This document shows positions 36,564 to 49,200 of a stretch of DNA of 64,000 bases, in pieces. Position numbers and translations under genes: made by a program. Below the pieces are notes generated by a model. It did not search any database and had not been told where the DNA came from. It was given only the letters and a program-made list of their open reading frames with translations. The stretch's first letter is position 1. Every line of letters begins with the position of its first letter. This stretch comes from Dromaius novaehollandiae. Taxonomy: Eukaryota > Chordata > Aves > Casuariiformes > Dromaiidae. The stretch is taken from contig NC_088099.1 in the NCBI RefSeq assembly GCF_036370855.1, positions 146,399,017-146,463,016 of the forward strand, written 5' to 3'.

Positions 36564-36620
36564 ATACTATTTGATACAAATCCTACACTTGATTTGATAC
36601 TATTTGATGTAAATCCTACA
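36564..36620. repeat. Diverged short tandem duplication
   Basis: ATACTATTTGATACAAATCC and ATACTATTTGATGTAAATCC repeat with a 33-bp offset, just past the cadherin stop codon and probably inside its 3'UTR. Confidence 0.75.
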
Positions 36621-36869
36621 TTTCAAAGTTTTCAAGAAAACTCCTATGTTAAAAGCCTTTGCACTTCTATCTTTGAATAACTATTTATACAGTGCATATA
36701 AAAAGACTGTTCAGATTGTCACTTCTGGGAAAAGTGAATATTTCACCCTATTGTTACTAAAAGTTTGCATCAAATAACTTAATTTAGCTTAAATATAAAA
36801 AGCCCCATTTTTTAATTTAAAAGAAGTGTCCATATGTCATGGCAATGTTTTGAGTTCCTTTAGCTCCAG

Positions 36870-37271
36870 TCACGAATGTTCATTTGAGAGCTCATAGAGT
36901 TCTTTAAGCTTGTCAAACTTTGGCCCCCACTCTTGGAGGCAATCATAATTTAGATCTTCACCACCACTAATGGAGTCTATGGAGCTAAGGCTCCCCGCTA
37001 GAGAGCATTGTCCTTCTAAGCAGTAATAATGAATAGTGTCAGCTGGAAGACTCCGTAGATCATTGTCTGCATCCCAGACAATTTGAGACACATATTCCTT
37101 GAAATCTGGAACACTGGTAACAGCTGCTCTTGACTGTTTTTGATGTGCATGTTTTGGGAGTAAGTCTCTCTTTGGGCTGTTGGGTGTCCTGGAGTACAGA
37201 GCAGGTGCCCTCAAGGAGAAGTGGGGAATGTTCTGGAGAGGTTTCTTCAGTTCATCTATATCATACGCATT
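36870..37271 (-). CDS. Type III cadherin exon E21, beta-catenin-binding tail and stop
   Basis: Acceptor T-run then CAG. Encodes NAYDIDELKKPLQ, FKEYVSQIVWDADNDLRSLP, LAGSLSSIDS and LNYDCLQEWGPKFDKLKELY, which match the classic-cadherin beta-catenin-binding region; then TGA. Confidence 0.96.
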   Translation of the reverse strand, partial: NAYDIDELKKPLQNIPHFSLRAPALYSRTPNSPKRDLLPKHAHQKQSRAAVTSVPDFKEYVSQIVWDADNDLRSLPADTIHYYCLEGQCSLAGSLSSIDSISGGEDLNYDCLQEWGPKFDKLKELYELSNEHS

Positions 37272-40200
37272 CTGAAAAAAAAAATGCAAACATCAGAAAA
37301 AACATGAAAGAAAACATTGCAACACAAATGCAACACAAAACCAGATTCTGTGAATCTTCTACTAACTGAGAAGAGTGGGGCTAGTTCAGATCATACCGCA
37401 TCTTTTTAAACGCTGAGAGTCTTCAGCTAAACCAAAAATGCTGTGTACAAAGTACTATGCTGTCCCCAGGGTGGCCCCCTAAAAGGTGGCCACATTTGAC
37501 TAGTGTGAAAAGTACAGATCAGATTCTAATAAAAGCCTCACACTCAAGAGTTTTTAGGTTTAAAAAAAATAATTGAGTGAGAGCAATAAAAAAAAGTTAA
37601 ATAAAGGTCTAGGAAAGGAAGGTAAGGAGACATTTGGTTTGCACAGACTGAACTGAAGCTGCATCATACCTGGTCACGTTCTCCTCCTCCTTCCTCATTA
37701 TAATTGAAGACATTTTCTCTAACATCCTCCCAGCTTTCATGCTCTTCAGGAATGTGGTAAATTCCTCCTTTCCGAAACCCTGAACTTCCCCACTGACTCC
37801 ACACTGTGTAGGAGACCAAGAGCGCTGGAAAAAATGAATACACATTTGTTATATGACATATGACAAAGTATGACATGACAAACACATAGTTATATGACTC
37901 CTGAGATATCGAATCAACTCTTATTTTAAAAGCAAATTCCCAGGTATGAAATGCATTATTGTTAGTGTATAAACAAGTTATTTTCAGGAAGGTAAAGAAT
38001 CATCTATATGTATATATATTACATTACATCATAAACTTCATTAAAAGGGTATTTTACTTACCTAAAGGAATCCATTTAAATAGAAGGCATTTTGGCCAAT
38101 CTCTGGCCTTTCACCAATCCTGAGTAAATAAGATACCCAAAGTAAGTAAAACACTGTTTTAATGAAGGTTACAAGTGTAATATAATCATTGGAATCCTTA
38201 CTATTCTGAGAAGTGTATGCAGTTTTTCATTATCAATATGGGGAATGGGCAATTTTATGGTATATTATTATTTCAACTAAAGTGCATCTAAAACTGGACA
38301 CGTTTTAAACATTTCTTTTTGCCTTGCATTCTTAATGAGGCTTGCCTCATTCACATAACCATAGAGATCACAAACTCTCTAGAGAAAGCTCTCTGCCTTC
38401 CTAAAATGTGACTAGCACATACCAGTTGTAGGTGCTACATAATACACGTGAGGGTTCAGGGCAGGTGGAAGTTTCAGATGAAAATGGATGCACACAGATT
38501 TGCCCACACAGATGGAAAGTCCCTATTTAAGACAGAGTGAAAATAAGTGATTCTGGAAGAGGGAAATTCTAAATTTGCTTGAACTGGCTTTAAGCAAGTA
38601 AACTGTAACCATGTGCTGATGCCTGTCTCTTTGCATCCTCAGATGAACCCCAACTGGTAATCTCCAGAAAGATGAAACACTGGTCACAGCATCCAAGGAG
38701 TAAAGCAGACTTGACTCAAGGGAGGAAGGTGCAGGACGAGGAAAGAAAAAGAAAAAAGAAAACAAACCAACAAACTTGCTTTCCTACCTAGGAAGACAAG
38801 GAGGCACATGCTGATTGCCAGAACAGAGCCAGAGCTGAGTCCAACTGGTCTTCCTGCCTTCACCTGGCTAATTTCACACCATCTTCCCTTGTAACCATCG
38901 GGGCACTGGCAGATAATCTTGTCTTGGGATTGGGCCATACAGGTACCACCATTCCTACAGGTCCAGTGTCCACAAGGTGATGAGGTACAGTGTCTGAGCC
39001 CTGTAAGGTTATCAGTCACTTCTACTTTCCCAGCTGGACACCTGAACAAAAAAAGCACAAGATACCTTTTAGGCAGGAGAAGCACCTGGAGTTGTGCGTT
39101 TCTTTGTGTGAAGTTTGTTGCTTTAATTTATTTCTTTAAAACTAACAATTAAAGTCTTTTCAAGCAAATCACAAATCCACACTGATAGCATGAAACACAG
39201 GTGAACTCTAACGTAGCAAGCTAGTAGGCTTAGGAAAATGTGAACATATGTTCTGCTTTCCCTGTCCAGGTAACATATGAAAAAGTTTCACTCCTTCCTT
39301 ATAAAAAAGGATCTCTCAGCTTCAGCAGTAACCCTTTTTTACAGATGGGCCTGAAAGGCCTAACAGGAAATGGATAACTGAGACCGAAGGAAAAAGGGCT
39401 AGCGAGCACTTAGTATAAGCTTGGTAATGTTCATTGGGACCTTTGGGAAAAAGAAGTCATTGCCCTGCTGAGAATGACCCATCTCATCTTTCAGGACTTT
39501 AACCTGTGGAGAAACTGTTTTCCTGTGACATGAAATTGGAGAGGCAATGCAGGAATACTCTGAGGAGCACAAGACCTGCTTTCTGCTCTCCAAGGAGCAG
39601 AAACTTCAGTACTACTGAATAAATGGAAGAGTCCGTTCAAATTGTTCTTTTACAAGTAGACTGAAGAGAGAAGTGTCCCAAGGCATATTTAAGACTCTCT
39701 TCTATCTCACAGCCTCTTTCATTAATGATTCAGTAGGCCTCAGAAGTGCCAAAAGTAAATGACATTCCTATCTCCAGACATGATGCAAGTTAATCTAATT
39801 CTGGCTGACCTGGAGAAATTTAAGCAGCACAAGCATCTTCTTCCAGTCTTGTATGATTGCTCTTTTGAACAAAAATGTCTATACTTTCACTTGCATATTT
39901 TAATATGTTGCTAATTTTCATCAAAGGTTGGGTCTTCTCCAAGAAACTTACTGAACATAGTATCAGGCTGGGGGGGACTCTGGTTCTGATCTTGGGCAGC
40001 CAGTTTTAGAAACCAGTTTTGGGACAGTCTAATTTTGAAAAGCTCTTTATTTTATACAAAGTATTATTAATTTCATCTTCTTTACAGTGTGTATGTGTGT
40101 GTATATATTACACACACATGCACATATGTGTGTGTGTGTATAGAAATACAGGAACAGAGATTAAGGCTTTCGCAATCCACCTTTTACTCAAAGAGTATTT

Positions 40201-43200
40201 CAGTTCCTCACTGGCCTGTGATCTTCTCACCATGAGAAAAAATCAGGAAGTAAATAGGTTCCATACCAGACTTACAGGAAATAGCAAGTTTGGCTGTGAT
40301 GGGAGATGAGATGGAGAGCAGGATTTGTCCTTGAGATGCCCCTTCTGACCAGCAGCAGCAAGGAATTTCACTGTTAACAGCAACTTACCTGACCAAAGGT
40401 GGAAAGAAAGAGCTTCCCAACCACCCCAGGGAAAACAAAATCTTAATGTACCGGCATTCATATTTTCTCCACAGGTCTACACAAAAGAAAGGGCTGTAAC
40501 AGGGCTGGCTGCTGCAAGCAGTGGAATGGCATCCCATCGTGACACCTTGTCGCCTCAGAATTAAGCCAAACTCTGTGCTTTTGCCTTCCACGAGAAGTGG
40601 CTGACCATTCAGCTGGACATCACGCATACAACCTGCACCAAAGCAGGAGAGTACACAGAGAAATACATTTTGTTAGCAACTTCCCCACCTTAAGTCTTGC
40701 ACCTGACACATATGCAGGACACCTTAAAGCATGCTGCGCTGCTGAAAAACTTAAAAAGGACCTTATACCACTTATCAGTTTTACTTTAGAAGAGCTACAG
40801 AACATGTGTCTGGGTGCTCTGGTTGATTTACATATCTACAGTGCTTCTCCAGGACAGCATGTGCCAATGCAATGATTTAGCAGAACTGTGCTATGAACGA
40901 AAACACCCTCATTAAATTAATCTAGATTTAAAAATACAATCACAAAAGTGGGACTGAATGAGAACGAACATAATGGAAAAGCTGCCTTCTGTTGAGCCAC
41001 AGTCTCAAAGTCCCAGCACCCCCACTGGACAAAATGGAGGGAGAGCTGTGAAATGCCTTGTAAATCTTTACCCTCCTACCAGGAAATGTGTCTGTTCCTT
41101 AAGCCTTTCCCAATCAAAAAGGGAGTGAAGATCCCAGCATGACTTCCCTACTTGGGGCCTCTGGCATGGGAAATAATAACCTGAAGTGCTATTTTTTACA
41201 GGAAATCTCACATCTTCACTAGGACTAAATATCATGGCAAATGGAGAGTAGAACATTAGCTCTGAATTCCCCAGTAGAGGAGGTGGGATTTCATGGGCAC
41301 AGCAGTCTCCACGGGAATTCTTACTTGGATTTTAGACTCTTCAATACCCCTGAAGATTGCACTTGTAGGTTTTAACTCCCTCCTTTTGCAAACTCATCGT
41401 ATCACTTACCTTGGAAATCGCTCTCTGAATGGTTGGGAAGGCGGTTTCCTAGCACGATGCTTGCCCAATCCATTTCAAACCATCTGTTTGTACCCAAGAC
41501 AGAGGTCACTTCTTGATCACCTCCACCATCATTAACACGCAGGGTAAATTCGTTGTTGTAGCGCTCCATGGTCAGCAGAACCCACTGGCCATTGTTTATA
41601 CGTAAGGTGCTCATCCTCAGAGAGTAATTTTTGTCCCCCAAGCTGAAGTTTACACTGAAGGAACCCCCAACAACCTAAAAGAAGATGATAGAGACCTTTA
41701 CTAACAACAGAAATGCACATCCAACAGAAATGAATGTTATGACAGTGGGCTGCCTCAAGAAATGGACCTCAGTTTTAAATACAAATGGCACCCTTGTTTT
41801 TAAAGGTAAAGTAAGGTGCTTTATTGCAAGATAAAAGTTACAAGAACAAACTGCAGGTCTAGGAATTACCAGCTTCCTTCCCTACAGGCCTCTCTCTTTT
41901 TTAAGTAAGATAAGATTTTTCATCAGTTTCCTCCCTATTCATCTCTATCTCTAAGTCCTCCTAGCTGACCCTCCAGTTATAGTTGGAATACTTAGCCTCT
42001 ACTTGGCTAATATAATCCACATGGCTTTTTTCAACAGAAACAAAAAAAGTAGGCAGAAGTTTTACAGCCAGAGACAGAAGCAAAGGGAAAAGGCAAGCAA
42101 GACAAAACACTCTTCCCCACTCCGCATGTATCACGTGCACTCACCTGCACTTTCTGCAACTAGAATTTGCGCTACCAAAAGCTATTACTACATTCTCTTG
42201 CAGCCAAGAAACACTATTCTGGCTGTGCTTTATTTCTGAGAAGGACAACAAAAATGACAGCAGTTCCTCTCATGTGGAAAACGCTTGGTCTTTATTACAT
42301 TGAGAAATAGTTGTCTTTAATCAGAAAATGCATCTTTTTCTCTTACTGTACTACTCTGTGACAAATTAAGAGTGCTCAAACAGAATGGCTTTTGGACTGA
42401 TCACCTCCAGTCGGATGTATCCATTCCCACCCGCAGAGGCCAAGCTGAGGAGAGTGCTGTGGGAGATTCGGGTGCGCACCATCAGCTGGATGTGAGTGCT
42501 GTGGGCACTGAGAATGCTTCTCGGCTCATAATGGATCCAGCTGTCCCGTCCAAAAGCCCATTCCGGAAGTGCTAAACACAACACACAAACAAACAGGAAA
42601 TCTCAGTACTTACTGCTCCCACAGATCTCCACAGCTTAAGAATTTATCAATTCTGAATGTCAAAATTTTAGCTATTAAGAAACTCTAACATAATGAAATG
42701 TCATGGGAAGCACACCCACTGCCTCCAACGGCAAATTCCCCCCAAGGGAATTAAGAGAAAAAGAACAAACTAAGAATACAGAATTTAGGCATACATGGAG
42801 ATTTGATAATGTCTCTAATATTCTGCCTGTCACAGGCTGCACATTCACCCAATCACTCCTACACTAGCCCAATAACCTTTTTTTTTCAATCGGAAACATA
42901 TCTTCCAGTAAAGTATTTGGCTTTGATCTGAAGACAAAAGGTTTTAGAATCTAATGTTTCCTTCAGTAGTTTAGTCCTGTAGTTACTAACCTTTACCGCT
43001 AGAAAATATGCACCTTTCTTCCCATTTCAGTTGCAACAAAAGAAAGCCCTGCAGCAGGCACCAAGTCAAAAGTCAGAATACATAATTTTTTTTAATAGAA
43101 AGAGAGATTAAGTCAGTGTTTGTTTATTAGCTTAACTAAGGAAAACATACTGAAATTCACTCTTTCCCCATCATCCTGGGGACTCCGTCTGAGAGTTGTC

Positions 43201-46200
43201 CAGCAGAGAATTGGATGAAGATGTTCTACACCCTTTCACTAAACCAAATATCACTAAACCAAAAAGACCCTGGTGCTCTTGTGCAGCAGACACTCATTTT
43301 GGTCTCATTCCCTGGAAGCAATCCTTGATCTGCTTGCTGCAGGCACAATTTATTTGGAAAAAGAAATTTCTTCTTACCAAATAAAGATGTACTCCAAGCT
43401 AGTCATGAAGTTACTGGACAGGAAGAAAACTGGGTTACCAACAGCTAATCAGAGGTCAGTGTCACGTAAGCAGAAGTCTAAAAAGTGCGCAACAGGTGCT
43501 GGGGCACTTAGTCTGGTTCCCAAGACATGAAATATCAAATGACCAAGAGACTTAATCTCTGCACTCCCTTTTCCTCTCACTCTTTTTCCTATCTCTTTTC
43601 TTTCTTAAAGCATATTTTATTCTCCTCTAACTAATCTCCTTATACTTTTCCTCGCCCACTGTTCTTTTTTGTTCAGTACTTCTGCATCTACAAGGTCTAA
43701 CTGACAAGAAGAGAGGGATTTTCTTGGGATGCTCTAGTGATTCCTGTCCCCAGCTGTCTGCTCCTTCCTGCAAGCAAGGCTCAGCAATTCATAAGGCATC
43801 AGCTGAACACCAGCATTTTACAGCCCAACTTATTAGAAGAAATTGGAACTAATCCGAGTTCTCCTTATACATCAGGATGTGATTTGTGGATTAAGTAATC
43901 GGTTCCTGAGCAACTGGTTTCCACCACAAAGGTGTGGAGTAGGAACCAATACAGCTGTCCCAAATAAGCAGCTGGACTTGTGAACCAGTGCCCCAAGAAA
44001 ATGCAGAACAAGATAAGACTTAAAGCCAGGCAAACTTTTATAGACCAGTATCATCTGTCTGCAAAACATCAGTACAAATAAGTGAGCTATAGTAACCACC
44101 TAGGTTGCCACTATAAACACTTTAAACAATGAAAGCTCCAGGCTCAGAATATGCCAATTATGATTCTGGTCTTCTCAGTCCTCACCACACTGGACAGACA
44201 GAGCTCCCTCTGAGTAATTTAATGTCAGCTTTTAAGTCTTGTGTGAGAGACAGAAAAGAGAAGTGAGTCTGGCTTCTGGTATATAGCATTATTGCTCCCT
44301 CTACAAGAAGGAAAACTAAGCATATTAAGTTGATATGACACCACCAGTCATGTCTGTTGGTCACAACACATTGATTCGACAACAGCTGGCACACAGCCCT
44401 TTCTAACTGATCACTGCTGCCTGTCTTCACCTGTAGTTCATTCAAATTACAGAACTGAGGGGGCTAATTCTCTTCAAACACTGCACAAAGCCCCAGATTT
44501 TATGGGGCACAAGTGTTCATAACAGACTGTTATAACCAACCCCATCATTTGTACCTTGTACGTAGATGGAGAAGACTGACACAGGGAAGGTAAAGTCCCA
44601 ATAATACTGTAATGCACATCTCATTTCACATGTACCTCAGAGCAGTGGCTGTGAGTCTGTATGGAGAGTTGCTGAATGTACTGTCTTACGAAGGACAGAG
44701 CCAACTGCAAGTGTATGCTCCTGTGCCCTGAACATGGCCCTGGGCTGCTGGGAGCACTTTACGCATCAAAGAACGTATTTCTTACATTTGTGAATTGCTA
44801 ACCTTTTGCACCTTTTCACAATGCCTCTGAGGTTTTCATTCTCCACCCTTGCATGCTTTTGTTCTCTGATGCATGTTTCCTGCTGATTTTGTACAGAATA
44901 ACACATTTTCTGGAGCTAGCCTGATATTACGTCCTTACATGAACTCACTACTGCGGTCTAAAGGCGTTTCACAAGCTTGAGTTCACTCCAGGGACAGAGG
45001 GAAGTGCAGTTATCCTCCTTTTATAGATGGAAAACTGTGCCTGGGGGAATTGAGGGATGTGTCCCCAGGTTTCACAGGGAGAACCTGCCAGGATCTGCCA
45101 TGTCCCAAGCAGGCATCTAGTCACTCTTATGACCACCACAGGATGACAAATAGCACCTTGTTCATTATACTAAAAGTCCTGGCAAGTTTACAGCAGCATG
45201 TTTTGATGCCTGTTCCCACAGATTCTCACCATTAATTGCCTCCCAGAATTTACAGTACCTTTGTCACATGCTGGTCCAGCATATCCTGGGGAACAGTCAC
45301 AGTGAAAGAAATCCCAACCACCAACACACTTGCCATGGACACCACAGGAGGCCACCCCAGCGCTCTTACACATTTCATCCATCAGGACACAGCCGGGAGT
45401 GCTGTTTAAGGACTCTGCAGGGTGCTCTAAATCATAGACCTAGAACGAGCAAGAGAAGCACCACATCAGGTGTCTACAGTTAGCATCAGTAAACCCAAGA
45501 CTGGTCTTAGCAGCCCTACCTTACTATCAACAATGACATTGCGTATGCAGCCAACAAAACCTCTGAAGTGCTTCAGTGAATTGTGATAAGGCAAAGTGTT
45601 CTTAACTCCACCCAGCTGCAAGGGCTGGTGACCACTGAAGAGCTCACCCATACTGAAGGGAAGACAGGGAAAGAAATAATTAATGCTATGTAAATATAAA
45701 AACTTGGCTGATTTTTTTTTCCTTCCCTCCCCTTTTTTCTTAGCTCTTTTCATTGCTTATGTTTCCAGTTCAGGTTGTTCGTGTTTTTTTACCTCCGAGT
45801 TCCCATAGTATCTTCAAAGGCTTCACAGGCAGCCAGATCCATTTGGGAGATCATCTTAGTGATACTGCTACTGTCTCTAACTGAGACATTTATGCAGTGG
45901 TCAAGAATCAGCTTCACTTTCTGGAGAAAGGCATTACTGAATTGCATCAGGAGATAGTGACACATTTTAATTACATATTTTATTTCAGTAAGCAGAAGGG
46001 GGGGAATAGTAACCAGAAATTAAAAGGTAGGGAAGTTTATTAAAATAATAAAACACTACCACATACTAATCTGGAAAGTTACTGCACACAGCATATAACT
46101 AAGGAACCTACCAGAGTAGGTTGAGTCACTGGCACAATAAAGAGAAGACAGGATTTTCTTGGAGTTTTCTGCAGGCTCCCCATCCCAATCCTGACGTACC

Positions 46201-49200
46201 CTCAACTTGTCTTATGGGGGAGAAGAAGGGGCAACCTAGCAGATGCCTTCACCAGTATTGTATCAGCAAGGAATTCCCCCTATGCAAAAGTGTATCTGTC
46301 TAAACTCACTTGGTGGGCCAGAGTTTCCTGCTCACAGAAATAAAGGACATTTCACTCCATCAGTCCAGGAACAAATTTGCCTTTAGCTCTCTGGACTTTC
46401 ACAAGTCTGTGGTCTAACCACTAGACAAGATCATTAAACAAAAAAAGCAGGGCTCACTTCAAAGTTAGATCAGACTGCTCAAGGCCTTGTCCTGATTGAC
46501 TGCCTCAAGATTAAGGGGAAGTCTGAGCTGACAAACTTTAATTCACATTGCTGCAGTGATGAAATGGTTGAAGAAAGAGCTCTAAAGAAGCGAGAAAGGA
46601 TTCTGAAGAGATAACTAGATACATGCAATAGTGCTTCCACAGGACCACCCCTGTTTACACTTGCCTTTCCATCATGCATAATTTTTATATTATGCCAGCG
46701 ACGATCTGCAACGTTAACTTTTTGTGACAGCTGCAGGAAAAGGTCACCAGAGCTGTGTCTCACAGTCAGTGATGGGACACCATCCAAGAGCTCTGCAAAG
46801 AAAAGACTTATTGGATAAGCATTAACCATGTTCCCATACTAACCCAGGTGAACTCAATGTCACAGTTAGATTTCAGTTTGAGGAGTTCTTTAGACAGTGG
46901 AAGAAACTTAATTAAAAAAATGCAGCTTCTAGTACAGTGACAAGATACAGCCTGGAAATCCTGGCAAATTATTCTGCATTCTCCTTAGTTTTTGAGAGCA
47001 ACTTTCCAAGCCATTTTAAAAACCTATTAACTGTAAGTAGAATCCCAAGTCACACAAACACAAAGAACAAATATTTCTTAAGTTTTTAACCTAATGCAAT
47101 GAAATCTTCCATTTCTCCAGGCTGTCCTCGTGCTACTGGTCCCTGGTACAACAGAAGGCCATCAGCCACTTCAGTGATAAACTCTAAGGAGATACGGCTC
47201 TCAAAGCAAGGCTTAAGAGGAGGGAACCAGGCATAACCATGCCCTTTGAAGCTGTGTTTTGTCTGCTGGCAGTCTGGTCCATGGAAATTTGCAGGACATC
47301 TGCATCTGTGTTAAAAAAAAAAAAAGAAAGAAAAAGAAAAAGGAAAGAAAGAAAGAAAAAAAAAGAAAGAAAATGCCACCATCCAAGCAGAACTCACTAA
47401 GGGCTTTTCCCACAGCAGAACTCCCCACTCCAGCCACAGGAGCCCACGTTGCCCAGGCCCAAGTATGAGTTAAACAAGCACTAACAAAGCACCTCTGTCA
47501 CTAAATGTTCCCTATTGATTTCGTTGTACAAACACAGTTTAGCTTTAGTTTTAAATCATATTATGTCTTTGCAAGAATGATTTTCTAAATAAATAACTGA
47601 GCCTTTGTAATATAGAAATCACATGAAAACCTCTGATCTCTTCAGCAAAAGAAGAAACCAACATTTCACTAGGCTTAGTTACCAGCTTAGACCTTATCAT
47701 CTTGACATGGAAAGCAAATTAAGGGTGCAAAAAGGCAAAAGAAACCAGAAGAAGTTTCTTTTGTCCACACAGAAAAAGTGAGAAAAGGCATGACAGTCAC
47801 AGAACTTGATAATCTCGCTCTTATTGCAAGCTACTTACCGGTTTATTTCCTTCACACTAGCAAAAATAGGTGTTCAGGGTTCATTCTTTGTTAACACTCT
47901 AGTGATTCAAGAATGAACAAAGCAATCACAGCATGACAATAACAAAAACTGTAAGAGGGAAACCAAAGGAGCAACAGAAATGGGAAAGGGAATAGACAGG
48001 GAGAACAGCTGGACACCTATTTCTTTTTCTATTTCCCATAGTTTGCTGGTATCTAATGAGAGCAGAATAAGAGGAGAAGGACAGGGAAAAAAAGATTACT
48101 CATAAAAATACCAAAAATGCAGAAAAAGTCTCAAAGTTGGACAAATGATAGGTGGCAGAACACTGTCAAGCGTTACAGTATTTCCAGGCAGCAAAACTTC
48201 CCTGGTTGGTTACATCTGAGCAGCAATTTGGGACTCATTTAGACCTTTACCATATCCAGGACTTCTGCAGCTTCAGTCTGAGTCCTATCACCCCCATCAA
48301 GGGTTCTCAGGAGCTGCTGGGTGGTTGTTTCTGCCTTCCTACGTTGGGATATTTGTTTTGAAGCAAACATGCTTAGGACTTGCTTTCTAAAAGGGTGCCA
48401 GGCTCATGCTGAGCTACTACGATCCCATCATGGTTTCATCTTCATACTATTTTTGTCTATGAGGTGCCCTTTTTGGAGGAAAAAAGAGGAGGCAAGGAAC
48501 ATGGGGAAGAAGTTAGTAAGTGACACAGTTAAAATGCTTAATAATATTAATGTAGGGTGCACAGAACGTGAACATTTTGCAGGGTGACGTTAAGGGAACC
48601 AGTGCAGCCTGCAAACCTCCCACGGCTCTCCTGGAGACTATGACGAACTTAAGTAGCTGGTCGAATATAGAGATTTGTTTGCAAGACCCATATGAAGTAC
48701 AACAAAACCCAGCTCACCACAGTGAGAAAACATGCAATGCCATCTCCTCACATTTCCCATCCTCCTCCTTACAGATGGCGTTCGAAGCGTTTTGTCTGTA
48801 CACCAGACAAAGCTTTACCAACCTGTAGCCCAAATCAGTATCCACACATGTGCCGCCATTGAGACAAGGGTTTGTCTGGTACGAAGAGCAGGAGAGACGA
48901 GGGCTCTCCCGAGCTGCGCAGCTGCACAGGGCACTACTCAGGACTGTCACTGACACCAGAGAGATGCTTCCAGATGTGGTTATTGTGGGCACATGACTCT
49001 GCTCATACTTGCTGATGCATCCGGTGCTGTGAGTGCAGTTTGCAGTCACACATTCATCAATGCCAATTTGGGTGATATTTATACCCAAGATGTTTTCCAG
49101 CTGTGGAGAACAATTATTTGTATTCATCTCGCTTTGCCACAGAGAGGAAGCTCACAAATTACAAATGACAGCCATGGTCTTAATTTATTCTCAAAACTGG

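Larger units (their letters stand above)
31691..36869. other. Intergenic region between INTS8 and the cadherin gene
   Basis: About 5.2 kb with no recognisable exon on either strand. Left part: flank of the CpG island. At 32.74-32.95 kb: a CR1 fragment. The rest is unique, mostly A+T-rich sequence (especially 34.8-35.7 kb), which must contain the 3'UTR and poly(A) site of the cadherin on its right side. AATAAA-type hexamers on the - strand include 35250-35255; which is used cannot be decided here. Confidence 0.75.

Noticed and set aside
47259..47468. Lys-rich 69-codon + strand frame
   Set aside because: It is a translation of the (AAAG)n microsatellite.
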